This document shows positions 18,025-27,426 of a DNA stretch of 64,000 nt, piece by piece. The stretch comes from Granulicella sp. S190 (lineage in GTDB: Bacteria; Acidobacteriota; Terriglobia; Terriglobales; Acidobacteriaceae), in NCBI RefSeq assembly GCF_009766095.1, contig NZ_LMUD01000016.1, positions 469,063 through 533,062 of the forward strand, given 5' to 3'. The notes beneath the pieces were generated by a model. The model was not told where the DNA came from. It saw only the letters and a list, made by a program, of their open reading frames with translations, and did no database searches. The first letter of the stretch is position 1, and each line of letters opens with the position of its first letter. Made by a program: the position numbers and the translations under genes.

Positions 18025-20661
18025 CTAGTTTCGATCATTAGGAGGTCCAGATGTCGGCGTGGGAGTCGATGGATCAGGTTTAGGGGCGGGCGCAGCTGAT
18101 GGATGAGGTGTTATTGTCTCCAGCGCCGGTGGTTTTGTATCAGATGCCGGAGCCGCAGTCTGATTAGCTGACGCGGCAGGAGATGTCACCTTTTGTACCG
18201 GGGTAGGTAGCGTTACAGTTGCGGCCGCGTTCGGATCATCGCGTAATTTGAGGTATAGCGTTGCTCCGTCTGCCGGGGTCGGTACGGTGAAGTTGTTTTC
18301 AGCAAACCCTGTTGGAACCTCGGTCGGTTTGACAAAATCTTTTGCTGCACCGAACGACTGCACGAGGAACAAATTATTACCATCAATGGTACAGGTAGGA
18401 GCATCCGCTGTAGTGCAGTGAATCGCAGTGATCTGCGGCGTGCGGACGAGAACGCCAAGTGGAGTCCAGTTCCCTGGCGTACCGTCCGCCGCAACTGGGC
18501 GCATCTGCAATTTGCCAAATGCCGATTGACCAAACGCTTTCAAAGGATCCAAGGTAGAAACTGCCGTGTGGTCGTCTTGAAGTACGAGGTTATTTTCTGT
18601 GAGCGAGAGCGTGGTGTGGACTGAGCCGTCGGCGGTGGCTACTTCAATAGTCTGTGTGCGCGGGAACGCGTCCTTTGTTTGCACCACGAAGGTAAGCCTA
18701 CCCTCAAGCAGGATGTCGTCCTTCGCGCCGACGCTGACGGGCAATACGCCATCCTTCTGAACCGGTGTGGCCCTCAGTGAAAGCAACGTCAGCTCCGGGC
18801 GCGCCGCTTCAGCGGATATTTTGACGACCATCGTGCGACCGTCTTTCAGCTTCGCCGTCGCATTAGAGCCATCATCGGGCGAAACGCCAGTATCAGCCTG
18901 AAGGTGGATCGTCTTATCGTCGTTGCCTTTGGCACTTGGGGTGAAGGTTTGTTTATTGATCTCGACAGAGACGACATCCTTCAAGCCTTCGCCAGTGAGT
19001 ACTGCTGTCTTATCGCCATTGTGCATCTTGACGGAATCGAGATGAACGCCGGCCGTGTATGCGGTGAGTGGAACCTTGTCTCTATCCGAATCGCCATACT
19101 GTTGAATCGCAAGTGAATAACCGCCGGGTTGGACGGTTTTGAGAGAAACATCCAAAGCCAGTGTGTCTCTTGCATCCTTGTCTGCCGATTTGAAGGACAC
19201 GTTCAGATCTTTCGTATTATTGCTTACCAGGGCAATGTGCTCAACGCACGCACTCCCATCACCTTTAAGTGCGAGGTGATTATCCTGTCCGGCAAGCAGA
19301 GGGTGACCGTCTACGATCTTCCAATTCTTGCCCTTGACCTGCTGGATCGTAATGGTGGGTCCTTCGAAGGAATCGAAGCCCCAATATCCACGAACAGTCC
19401 CCGTGATGGTCAAATCAGTTGTCGCGCCGATCTTAACGCCAGACTTCGCTGGTTGCGCGTTATCGCCTTCAGGCGTGGGGCCCTGCAGCGGCCCATCTTT
19501 TTCCTTCTTTTTTACTGCAACAAGTCCGCCCTCGAACGCGTCAGGTGTCAGTGGTATATCCGTCGGTGATCCAGTTCGATTGAGATGCAAAATCAGATTG
19601 TGCGCAAAGCCGGTGGAGAAGACAAGTGGCGCGCCTTCCAGAGGAATGGTCACCGTCGGCTGCAACAAGCACGCAACTTGATCAATATCGTGTGGATGTA
19701 ACGGCGGCAGCTTTGCCTTCTGAATAGCGGGCAAACCGATGACGATCACAGATTCGGGTTTGTGAAAGGATGGCGGTGCGTTCAACCTCAGGCTAAGCGA
19801 AGGCCCCTGCGGGAAGCTGAGTCCCGGAATGTACTGATACTGCGCCGTGCGCAGCATGCCAACAAGATGAACGAGATCAACAACTGCACCGACATACGCA
19901 GAGTAAAGACCCGCGCCGACAGGCTGTGTGTAGGAAGCAGCATTGATAAAGTCAGAGGATGGACCGGTAGATATCGCTTCCGCGATACTCTGCCCATGTC
20001 CGTCATCGAGGAGAACGGGGGCGCTGGACTGGGTTAGGCAGATTACCTGTTGATCGACAGGCTGCTTGAAGCAATCGGCGTTCGGCTTGAGGGCGAGTGT
20101 GGTAGCTAGCTTCTCGGAGTGTTCCTGAATGGCCTTGGAGTCGTCATGCGCGACCGTTTTCATGGCGGCGAGATAGCGTTCGATCCGTTGCTGCTCAAAG
20201 GACGCTTCATTGAGGTCGGAGTCGGCGCGAATGAATAGACCGGGCCTACCCTTGACAGCGGAGCGGAGTGTCTTGAAGTCTCCACCGGTTTCGGGCGCGA
20301 CAAAAAGCAATGCCTCTTCAGCTCCACCAGGAACAGTGACTGTTGTTCCCTCAACAGTTTTTTTGTCCCAGGTATCAATCTCCGTGAACCAGTTGTCAGG
20401 AGGTTCATTTGTCGTACCGCGAAGAAAGGCAACGATCAATATCAGATGATTTGATTGGCTCGGCGGAAGATCAGCCTTGATCCATATCTTGTCTCCAGGC
20501 TCAAGGTTGGGGACTTCTGCGATGGGGAGTGTCGAGCTTCCTCGCGTCACGCGGATATCGATAGTAGGGCCGACGAGGTCGAAACGTGCTTTGTCATCTG
20601 CTCGAAGAGATGCCGTCAACGAAACGACAAGCAGACAGGCTACAACTCTCAGAATCTTCAT
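18025..20661 (-). CDS. Large secreted protein of unknown function
   Basis: I do not recognise this 878-residue protein. It begins with a clear signal peptide (MKILRVVACLLVVSLTASLRAD), so it should be exported. The rest is rich in beta-strand-like segments. A stretch around residues 540-600 (GEGLKDVVSVEINKQTF) resembles an IPT/TIG-like Ig fold, and a similar short segment occurs near the C-terminus (TIDGNNLFLVQSFG). The last 50 residues are a Pro/Ala/Ser/Thr-rich tail with no membrane anchor. It is transcribed alone between tRNA-Leu and a decayed tRNA-like sequence. Role in adhesion or the cell surface is only a guess. Confidence 0.75.
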   Translation of the reverse strand: MKILRVVACLLVVSLTASLRADDKARFDLVGPTIDIRVTRGSSTLPIAEVPNLEPGDKIWIKADLPPSQSNHLILIVAFLRGTTNEPPDNWFTEIDTWDKKTVEGTTVTVPGGAEEALLFVAPETGGDFKTLRSAVKGRPGLFIRADSDLNEASFEQQRIERYLAAMKTVAHDDSKAIQEHSEKLATTLALKPNADCFKQPVDQQVICLTQSSAPVLLDDGHGQSIAEAISTGPSSDFINAASYTQPVGAGLYSAYVGAVVDLVHLVGMLRTAQYQYIPGLSFPQGPSLSLRLNAPPSFHKPESVIVIGLPAIQKAKLPPLHPHDIDQVACLLQPTVTIPLEGAPLVFSTGFAHNLILHLNRTGSPTDIPLTPDAFEGGLVAVKKKEKDGPLQGPTPEGDNAQPAKSGVKIGATTDLTITGTVRGYWGFDSFEGPTITIQQVKGKNWKIVDGHPLLAGQDNHLALKGDGSACVEHIALVSNNTKDLNVSFKSADKDARDTLALDVSLKTVQPGGYSLAIQQYGDSDRDKVPLTAYTAGVHLDSVKMHNGDKTAVLTGEGLKDVVSVEINKQTFTPSAKGNDDKTIHLQADTGVSPDDGSNATAKLKDGRTMVVKISAEAARPELTLLSLRATPVQKDGVLPVSVGAKDDILLEGRLTFVVQTKDAFPRTQTIEVATADGSVHTTLSLTENNLVLQDDHTAVSTLDPLKAFGQSAFGKLQMRPVAADGTPGNWTPLGVLVRTPQITAIHCTTADAPTCTIDGNNLFLVQSFGAAKDFVKPTEVPTGFAENNFTVPTPADGATLYLKLRDDPNAAATVTLPTPVQKVTSPAASANQTAAPASDTKPPALETITPHPSAAPAPKPDPSTPTPTSGPPNDRN

Positions 20662-21012
20662 CTACATCTAGGATGCGAAAGGGGTGAGAAGGGGTTGCGG
20701 AGCCAATTGCGTGAAATCGAATACATGCCCTCGCTGACAGCCGTCGGAAAGGCTGCCGCTTTGCTGCGTATCTGCTTCGTACGAGGCGGGTTCTGCGCTA
20801 TCTGACAACGAATTCACCAAATGATGGTCCGTCCTCGGCTGCTAGGGATTAAGAAATCCATAGACTTAGCCGATCGTGGGAGTTCAAGTCCCTCCGGGCG
20901 CCAAAAACAAAAGACTTACGATCTAACGATACAAGACGCTTTCAACCTTATCTTCAGGGAATCAAATTGCGCTATTCCCGGATGAATCTGCGGCCATTCG
21001 TTGAGAGGATAG
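20662..21012. other. Intergenic region with tRNA remnant
   Basis: About 350 bases between divergent genes. They should hold the promoters of the 878-residue secreted protein and of the MqnC-like gene. Apart from the tRNA-Leu-like remnant ending at 20903, I see no gene here. Confidence 0.5.
20846..20903 (+). pseudogene. Decayed tRNA-Leu-like 3' part
   Basis: The segment ends in GTTCAAGTCCCTCCGGGCGCCA, which matches the T-arm, acceptor strand and CCA end of the nearby tRNA-Leu except for a two-base deletion and one change. Upstream, GGATTAAGAAATCC resembles an anticodon arm, and the distance to the CCA (58 bases) equals that in the intact tRNA. The T-stem no longer pairs fully and no good 5' acceptor strand is found, so it is probably not functional. 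It could be a dead tRNA copy or an old attachment site. Confidence 0.6.
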
Positions 21013-22158
21013 ATGGTATGGCAGCGCCTGGCACTCTACACTGGAAGCATGAGCCAGTTGACTGTGCCGCTTGGAATAACATTTTCAGACATTGCCGCTA
21101 AGGTCACCAATGGTTCCCGGATTGGATCCGCTGAAGCTCGGTGGCTTTGGATCAACGCCTCCGACTCTGAATTATGTTCGCTTGCTGCTGAAGTACGTGG
21201 CCGATTTCACGCATCGACTGCCTGCACATATATGGTGATGCGAATCATCAACTATACAAATGTCTGCGTGGCGCAATGCGACTACTGTGCGTTCTACAAG
21301 CTGCCGAGCCAAGACGGTGGGTATGTGTTGAGCCATGAAGAAGTGTTTGTGAAGCTGGATGAACTGCTTGCGTTGGGAGGAGATCTCGCGGCATTCAACG
21401 GAGGATTCAATCCCCATCTGCCGCTAAGTTATTACTGCGATTTGTTCGCCTCGATTCGCGCACGGTATGGGGATAGCCTGGAATTCTATGCTCTGACGAT
21501 TGCGGAGTTCGTGTACCTGGCCGACCACGCGAAGCTGAGCTATACTGCGGCTGCGGCGCGACTCAAGGACGCTGGGGTAAGGTGGATTACTGGCGGCGGT
21601 TCGGAGATCCTGACCGAAGAATTCCGCGCTCGTCACTCCAAATTCAAATACACCGTAGCGCAGTACTTCGAGGCGCAACGAGCTATCGTCGATGCCGGCT
21701 TAAAGACGACGGCGACGATGGTTATAGGGTTCGATGAGAGCTTCGAAGAGAGACTCGAGCATCTTGAGCGCACTCGGCAGTTCCAAGATGAAACGAATGG
21801 GCTGGCAAGTTTTCTCTGTTGGACATTTAAACCTTACTTCACACAGATTGGCGGCATCGAGATCACCGCTGCGGAATATCTACGCCATCTGGCTCTATGC
21901 CGGATCTACCTTGATAATGTTCCGCGAATTCGCACCTCTGTACTCACTCAGAATCAACAGGCGCTCATCGGGTTAAACTACGGCGCGGACGACTTTGACC
22001 TGCCAATTGAAGATGAAGTGACGCAGAAGGCGGGCGCAACTATCAGCCTGGACTTTGACCGAATCTTGAACTATGCGCGAGAACTCGGATATTCACCGGA
22101 GTATCGGCATGTGTCTTTGGGAAATCCACCTTGGCCAACAGGATCCAAACTTGGGTAG
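21013..22158 (+). CDS. mqnC: Radical SAM enzyme, MqnC-like (cyclic dehypoxanthinyl futalosine synthase family)
   Basis: A 381-residue radical SAM protein with the cluster motif C-x3-C-x2-C in NYTNVCVAQCDYCAFYK, the NYTN-lead typical of the MqnC/CofH group. Other family features are ITGGGSEIL, LKTTATMVIGFDE, FQDETNGLASFLCWTFKP and IRTSVLTQ. MqnC cyclises dehypoxanthine futalosine in the futalosine route to menaquinone. Several usual positions differ (LAAFNGGFNPHLPL where MqnC commonly has an IQGG-type strand), so it may be a divergent member. GAGAGGA precedes the ATG at 21013, and an ATG at 21049 is an alternative. No other mqn genes are nearby. Confidence 0.75.
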   Translation: MVWQRLALYTGSMSQLTVPLGITFSDIAAKVTNGSRIGSAEARWLWINASDSELCSLAAEVRGRFHASTACTYMVMRIINYTNVCVAQCDYCAFYKLPSQDGGYVLSHEEVFVKLDELLALGGDLAAFNGGFNPHLPLSYYCDLFASIRARYGDSLEFYALTIAEFVYLADHAKLSYTAAAARLKDAGVRWITGGGSEILTEEFRARHSKFKYTVAQYFEAQRAIVDAGLKTTATMVIGFDESFEERLEHLERTRQFQDETNGLASFLCWTFKPYFTQIGGIEITAAEYLRHLALCRIYLDNVPRIRTSVLTQNQQALIGLNYGADDFDLPIEDEVTQKAGATISLDFDRILNYARELGYSPEYRHVSLGNPPWPTGSKLG

Positions 22159-22168
22159 CAGAAAATCG

Positions 22169-22205
22169 AAGCCACACCTCATCATTGCTTGAGGCACGGC
22201 TTTTT
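22169..22205 (+). terminator. Rho-independent terminator after mqnC-like gene
   Basis: AAGCC and CCTCA pair with TGAGG and GGCTT to form an interrupted hairpin, ending in a run of five T. It lies between the convergent mqnC-like and propeller genes. Confidence 0.7.
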
Positions 22206-22206
22206 A

Positions 22207-23304
22207 CTATCGTCCGACAATAATCACAGAGAATGTATCGGGGATCGGAGTCGGCCGAAACTGCAACTCCTCCGAGACCGGACCGGTATTCTTACCGAAC
22301 TGGGACGTGACCAGATAGGCTTTGGCATCCTTCTGACTTACGGCCATAGTCCTGGCGCCAGGCTGCGTCTTTACCTGCTGGATCCGCAAATACTTCAGCA
22401 ATGATTCGCGACGAAAGATGGAGACCGTTCCACTAGCATCCGCGACGAAGAGCAGATTGTGCTGAACATCGAAGTCGATGTCACCGGCGTTTGGCGGTGC
22501 ATCTGCAATCGCGGTGGCATGCCCCGTCTCCAAGTTGATTGTGACTAGCTTATGGTCTTCACACGCAGTGAAGAGTTGATGGTGGACGCTGTCAATGGCC
22601 AATCCAGTGGGTCCTGTGCACGGTGCTAGTTGCCAGGTGACCGAAACCTTTTTCGCAACGACATCAATGCGTACGATCTCGCCGTTCGAGGGCAACGTCG
22701 CGAAGACTGCACCGTTTCCATCGGCGACTGCCGACCCTGGACGGCTGCTAAGCGGGATGGTGGCTGTGACTTGATTTGTCGCAGTGTCGATGACGGTCGC
22801 GCTGTGGCTATGAGAGTTGAAGGCAATGATCGACTTTGAATAGGGGTCGAAAGCGATAGCGTTAGGAACAGCTCCTGTCGGGACAGATGCAATTACGTTA
22901 AAACTGGAACGGTCAAAGACGTGGACGAAACCGGCGGACCCGTCAGTAGGGTCGGTAATAAACCCATACTTGCCGGAGTCATCGAGGGCAATCTCGCGAA
23001 TGTTCTTCATGCCTTGGACTTCGCCGAGGAGTTTGCCCGTGTCGGTATCGACAACCATCACGCGATTGGTGCGGGGGATGTAGAGACGATGCGCGGCAGG
23101 ATCCAGAGCGAGAAAGCCCCATCCGCCTTTCCCGCCGAGCTTCCATTGGTCTTGCACATGGAACTGCGGCAACGCAGTCGGGCTTGCATTTCGGAGAGTT
23201 GCGGCGGAGCAGATAGTTGGCGCGAGAGCGAGGAGGAGCGTTGAGGGAAAAGCCATTGAAGCTAGGCTGCTGAGTTTTTTGGGAAAAATAGTCATCATCT
23301 TCAT
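22207..23304 (-). CDS. Exported YncE-like beta-propeller protein
   Basis: A 365-residue protein with a signal peptide ending near TICSAATL, followed by repeated YVTN-type blades such as RLYIPRTNRVMVVDTDTGKL, KSIIAFNSHSHSATVIDTAT and HQLFTACEDHKLVTINLETG. Such propellers usually bind partners or ligands in the periplasm and have no known catalysis. I chose the ATG at 23304, which follows AGAGG and starts directly before the signal peptide. A longer frame to 23343 adds 13 unrelated residues. It lies 78 bases downstream of the phosphoesterase gene on the same strand, so the two are probably one operon. Confidence 0.85.
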   Translation of the reverse strand: MKMMTIFPKKLSSLASMAFPSTLLLALAPTICSAATLRNASPTALPQFHVQDQWKLGGKGGWGFLALDPAAHRLYIPRTNRVMVVDTDTGKLLGEVQGMKNIREIALDDSGKYGFITDPTDGSAGFVHVFDRSSFNVIASVPTGAVPNAIAFDPYSKSIIAFNSHSHSATVIDTATNQVTATIPLSSRPGSAVADGNGAVFATLPSNGEIVRIDVVAKKVSVTWQLAPCTGPTGLAIDSVHHQLFTACEDHKLVTINLETGHATAIADAPPNAGDIDFDVQHNLLFVADASGTVSIFRRESLLKYLRIQQVKTQPGARTMAVSQKDAKAYLVTSQFGKNTGPVSEELQFRPTPIPDTFSVIIVGR

Positions 23305-23382
23305 CAGAGGTACCTCTTCAAAACTAACTTCGACGGCCAGCACGGCTGGCCGTCGAAGGGTGAATCAATTTAGGGCTTACTG

Positions 23383-25326
23383 TTATTTGGAAGAGAATTG
23401 GAAGTCATCCGTTAGATCGCCGATTGCTGGGCTATTCGTCGGGACGTAGGGGCTGCTTGCTTTCTGGATCGGGTTCGGCAGGTTGTCGCGGCTGCGGTCG
23501 GAGATCGTCGGAAGTTCCCAGTTCTTCTCGATGAACTTCATCAGCGAGACGTGATCGCCGTACTCGTGAGAGACGTGGCCGCCGGTCGAGTACTTCGATA
23601 CAACGATGAGAGGAATACGGGTACCGTCGCCGAAGAAATCGACGGGCTGGATGTAACCAGAGTCATAGTATCCGCCGCCCTCGTCAAAGGTGACGAAGAT
23701 GGCAGTATCAGCCCAAAGAGCTGGGTTAGCTTTCACGCCATCGATGATCTTCTTGGTGAAGCCTTCGAAGAGATCGAGTTTGGAGGACGCCGGGTGACCA
23801 TCGTTGAAGCCGCTGGGCTTGACGATAGAGACTGGCGGCAAGTTGCCGGTGTCGATGTCTTCATAGAGCTCAGTCGTATCCGCAATGTAGGTCTGACGGG
23901 CCGCCTGAGTTCCCATGAACTGTGTTTGGTACTGGAACGGATTGCAGATGTTGCAATATTCATCGAACGAGTTCGACTCGGTAGGATCGGTTACGTACAG
24001 ATCCCAGTTCTCGCCGAAGTACTTGAAGGGAACATTGTGAGCGACGAGGTCGTCACCGATGCTCTTCTGGCTGGTCGGAGGAATGGTGAAGGGCGAGTAC
24101 TGCGAAGCGAGGGTGCCGTCGCCGTTGTAGCCGGGGTTGTAGTTGTTGACGAGGTAGTAGTCGCCCTTGACGCAGTTAGATTTCACAGGCCGCTTGAGGG
24201 ACTGAAGGTAGTTGGTGACCGCCGGAACGCCAGGCTGGCTGATGTCACCGCAGTTGACGTAGCTGCCGCCGCTGTAGCCGTCCTGATCCCACCAGTCGTT
24301 GGTGTTGGGCTGTGGGTTGGGGTTTTCTACCTGATTGATGGCAGGCGTTGCAGCGGCGCCCTTGCTGTTGGTGTAGAAGATGGCATCGCCGAAGCCAAAC
24401 ATGATGTGGTTGGCGCCGGTGCCGCCCATGACGGACTGGTGGAAGTTATCGCTGATGGTGTAGTCATCCGCAAGCTTCTTGAAGTAAGGAGCGTCGCCCT
24501 GTGCCATGTTGTAGAAGCCCATGGAGGTAGCACCTTCGCCAGTGGTTGTTTCGTTGAAGTTGGCTGGCTGCTTGGCTCCATTGCCGCCGGTGCCGACCGA
24601 AACTTCAACCCACGGGAAGAGATCGTTCAAGCAACCGCTGGCATTGTCTTCGGTGGCATAGTCGACGTTGCAGTCGGTCTGCTGCCACATCTGGAAGAAG
24701 CGGTGAACAGGGCTGTTGGTGTAAGCATCGTAAGGCATCTTGGGTCCGCTGAGTTGGAAGACGCCTTCGCGCAGATTGGTGTCGTTCGTAATGCGAGTGT
24801 CGGGCTTGCCGCCGGCGATACCGGTCGCGCCAGTGAGCAAGTACTTGTTATACGCGGGAGCAAGACCGGCATCGGCAAGTTCGGCGACCTTAAGAGTCGT
24901 GAAAGGAGTGCTGGTTTGGCTGGTCTTTTCAGGACCTCCAGCCAGAGCCGCTGGAAGGGTGCTGTAGATGCTCTTTTCCTGAGGGCTGTTGGAGTACTTT
25001 CCGTTATCAGCGGTGGTGCTATCGACGGCCGAGAATTGAGCGGAGAGGGAGTAGTTCGGGCCCGGCTTACCGTTGGCGTTGACGATGCCCTTGGAGAGGA
25101 GGTTCGAGACAGTCTCGCCTTCCTTCGGCTTATAGGTCGCGTAGACGTGATCGAAGGTGCGGTTTTCACCGATGATAATGATGACGTGCTTGATGGGGGT
25201 CTTTGTTTCGGGGACGGCAGTTTGGGCGTAGGCGGATTGTGGCAGTCCCGCAAACACTTGCAGCGCAATCAACATCATCGCGCCGCACTTCAAAGTCCCG
25301 TTAGGGGCATTGACAGTACGTTTCAA
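23383..25326 (-). CDS. Secreted phosphoesterase (phospholipase C / acid phosphatase AcpA family)
   Basis: A 647-residue exported hydrolase of the alkaline-phosphatase-like phosphoesterase family. A signal peptide (LIALQVFAGLPQSAYAQT) is followed by the N-terminal metal motif IIIIGENRTFDHVYATY, and the C-terminal part carries VTFDEGGGYYD and EYGDHVSLMKFIEKNW. It should cleave phosphomonoesters or phospholipids outside the cytoplasm; the substrate is not evident. The start is TTG, because GGAGG lies seven bases before it and the signal peptide follows directly. A YncE-like propeller gene follows and may encode a partner. Confidence 0.9.
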   Translation of the reverse strand: MKRTVNAPNGTLKCGAMMLIALQVFAGLPQSAYAQTAVPETKTPIKHVIIIIGENRTFDHVYATYKPKEGETVSNLLSKGIVNANGKPGPNYSLSAQFSAVDSTTADNGKYSNSPQEKSIYSTLPAALAGGPEKTSQTSTPFTTLKVAELADAGLAPAYNKYLLTGATGIAGGKPDTRITNDTNLREGVFQLSGPKMPYDAYTNSPVHRFFQMWQQTDCNVDYATEDNASGCLNDLFPWVEVSVGTGGNGAKQPANFNETTTGEGATSMGFYNMAQGDAPYFKKLADDYTISDNFHQSVMGGTGANHIMFGFGDAIFYTNSKGAAATPAINQVENPNPQPNTNDWWDQDGYSGGSYVNCGDISQPGVPAVTNYLQSLKRPVKSNCVKGDYYLVNNYNPGYNGDGTLASQYSPFTIPPTSQKSIGDDLVAHNVPFKYFGENWDLYVTDPTESNSFDEYCNICNPFQYQTQFMGTQAARQTYIADTTELYEDIDTGNLPPVSIVKPSGFNDGHPASSKLDLFEGFTKKIIDGVKANPALWADTAIFVTFDEGGGYYDSGYIQPVDFFGDGTRIPLIVVSKYSTGGHVSHEYGDHVSLMKFIEKNWELPTISDRSRDNLPNPIQKASSPYVPTNSPAIGDLTDDFQFSSK

Positions 25327-25548
25327 AGTGATACCTCCAGAAAACTGAGAGAACGAGATGACTCGTTGGGGAATACAACCTCAGTGGGATAACCCTAGAG
25401 GCAGTAACATGCTAGTTGTGTCACTCTAAAATGAAATGACCAATAATTACGGTTACATTATCGGCGGAACGTCGTCGCACAAAGATAAGTCTAGGAATTA
25501 ACAGACTAGTATTCCGCACTTAACATTTCTGCTATAAGCTCAGCAAAC

Positions 25549-27264
25549 TTATACGATAACTTTGTAAGGTCTCATCATCTCGTTATCTTCGTGTTCGAGA
25601 ATGTGGCAATGCCACACGTAGAGCAGCTCGTCACCAGGAGACACCTTGGCTCCCTGCGGTAGATCGAAGCGCATAATGACGCGGGTAACATACCCAGGGT
25701 AGGACTTAATCGTATCCTTTCGCGCGGGGCGCTCATTGCTCTCAGGTGCCATAGGTCTTCCAGTGAAGACGAGCTTCCCGGTCTGCTGATATGTGAGCAC
25801 GTCGAACGACTGACGATTCAAAACCTGGAATTGCACAAGGTGGACGTGCAGAGGATGAACGTCGCTGGTGATATTGACGAAGGACCAGATCTCGGTCGAA
25901 CCAGCTTTGGGATCCTCGGTAATAGGCTCATGCCAGCGCGCGTTTCCCAGAAGACCCGTGATCACATAGCCATCGGAGGGACGCTCCTTTTCGGAGACAA
26001 GCAAAAGCCGCTCCCGGGTCGTGTACGTTGGAGTCAACGTCTCAAACGGGACGAGCGTTTCCGGCACAACACTGGTGTCTCTGCCGGAGAGGGGTTTTGT
26101 CACCTTGAAGAGCATGACATCTTCCGCAAGGTATTGGCCGCCCATCGTGTATGGCGCGGGAGCGTCATTGATAAGAGAGAAGGATTTACCTTCGCAGCCG
26201 GAGAAGTCGATGACGACATCAAAGCGTTCAGCGGGCCCGATGAGAAGGTAGTGAATTTCGATGGGCGCTGGCAGCAGGCCACCGTCAGTACCGATCTGCT
26301 GAAACGACGGAACATCAAAAGAGTCGTTCTGAATTCTGCCGGTTGCGTCGGAAAGAAACAGTCGCAGATGATAGAAGCGTGAGTTGGCAGCGTTGACGAT
26401 GCGAAATCTGTACTTGCGCGGCTCGACCTCCAGGAATGGCGCAACCTTCCCGTTAACGCAGTTGTAGTCGCCGTAGAACTCCTGAATCCAGATAGGGTGT
26501 TCTTTAGGTCCGTTGACGACCTTGGGATAGTAGAGCGAGCCGTTACGATGGAAAAGACGATCCTGCAGCATAAGCGGGATCTCAAACTCGCCTTGCGGTA
26601 GGTTGAACGCTCTCTCTGCCTCGTCGCGAATAAGATAAAAACCCGCTAGCCCTGTGTACACATTCAGCCGTGTGATGCCCAGACAGTGATCGTGATACCA
26701 GAGTGTAGTGGCGGGTTGGCAGTTAGGGTATTGCGAGGGGCGAGGATTGAACTTCGCCCCATGTGGTCCTTGTTCTCCTTGCGCTGTGAACCAGGCTTCG
26801 GGGTAGCCATCGTCGTCAGGCATTGCGCAGGCGCCGTGGAGATGAGCAACGTTGCGCACAGCGGGAAGAGACGCCTCGGCGCCATGAATAGAGTGGTCAA
26901 TGGGAAGTAGATGCGTGGTGGGGAGCTTGCTCACCCAATTGATGCCGAGCGGTCGGCCGCCTTGGGCTTCGATGGTAGGGCCGGGCCACGTCCCGTTATA
27001 TCCCCAGAGAGTCGTCGGCGGCAGGTCCCGGTGCACCTTATGTTGAAACTGGCGCATCTCGATGTCTATGATCTCGCCAGGGCTTCCCGTCGCACGAATA
27101 ACCGGCGGAATGGGCAAAGGATCGACGTAGCGGGGAAGCCTCACGCCACTACGAACCGGCGCAGGTGAGGCCATGGCCTGCTGCATCGCCGGCACTGTCT
27201 TGCTCAGGGTGAGACCGGCAGCGGTAGTAATACCGCTTTGGAGAAGGCGTCGCCTGCTCAGCAT
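25549..27264 (-). CDS. Tat-exported multicopper oxidase (CotA/bilirubin oxidase-like)
   Basis: A 571-residue laccase-like oxidase that couples substrate oxidation to reduction of oxygen to water. The twin-arginine signal SRRRLLQSGITTAAGLTLSK directs folded export. The four copper-binding segments are visible: HLHGACAMPDD, WYHDHCLGITRLNVYTGLAG, HPLHVHLVQFQVL, and YVWHCHILEHEDNEMMRPY with the type 1 Cys. The axial ligand position after the last His motif appears to be Met (EDNEMM). The substrate could be metal ions or phenolics and is not decided by sequence. It is transcribed toward the phosphoesterase but separated by about 220 bases. Confidence 0.93.
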   Translation of the reverse strand: MLSRRRLLQSGITTAAGLTLSKTVPAMQQAMASPAPVRSGVRLPRYVDPLPIPPVIRATGSPGEIIDIEMRQFQHKVHRDLPPTTLWGYNGTWPGPTIEAQGGRPLGINWVSKLPTTHLLPIDHSIHGAEASLPAVRNVAHLHGACAMPDDDGYPEAWFTAQGEQGPHGAKFNPRPSQYPNCQPATTLWYHDHCLGITRLNVYTGLAGFYLIRDEAERAFNLPQGEFEIPLMLQDRLFHRNGSLYYPKVVNGPKEHPIWIQEFYGDYNCVNGKVAPFLEVEPRKYRFRIVNAANSRFYHLRLFLSDATGRIQNDSFDVPSFQQIGTDGGLLPAPIEIHYLLIGPAERFDVVIDFSGCEGKSFSLINDAPAPYTMGGQYLAEDVMLFKVTKPLSGRDTSVVPETLVPFETLTPTYTTRERLLLVSEKERPSDGYVITGLLGNARWHEPITEDPKAGSTEIWSFVNITSDVHPLHVHLVQFQVLNRQSFDVLTYQQTGKLVFTGRPMAPESNERPARKDTIKSYPGYVTRVIMRFDLPQGAKVSPGDELLYVWHCHILEHEDNEMMRPYKVIV

Positions 27265-27426
27265 CGTATGCTGCCAGGGCCAAAGAGAGTTTTTGCCAGG
27301 GGACCTCGTACTATCTCACGTTTTATCTGCTTGTTTCCAACCCGGAGCACACAAAAAGACTAGTCCGACTCTGTTACGGCACGATGAAGGACCAGATATT
27401 AGCCCACGCAAATAGAATGAAGACGC

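Noticed and set aside
23551-25392. Forward frame of 613 codons opposite the phosphoesterase gene
   Set aside because: It lies opposite a protein with clear signal peptide and catalytic motifs. Its Val/Asp/Gly-rich sequence matches no family and reflects the codon pattern of the real gene.
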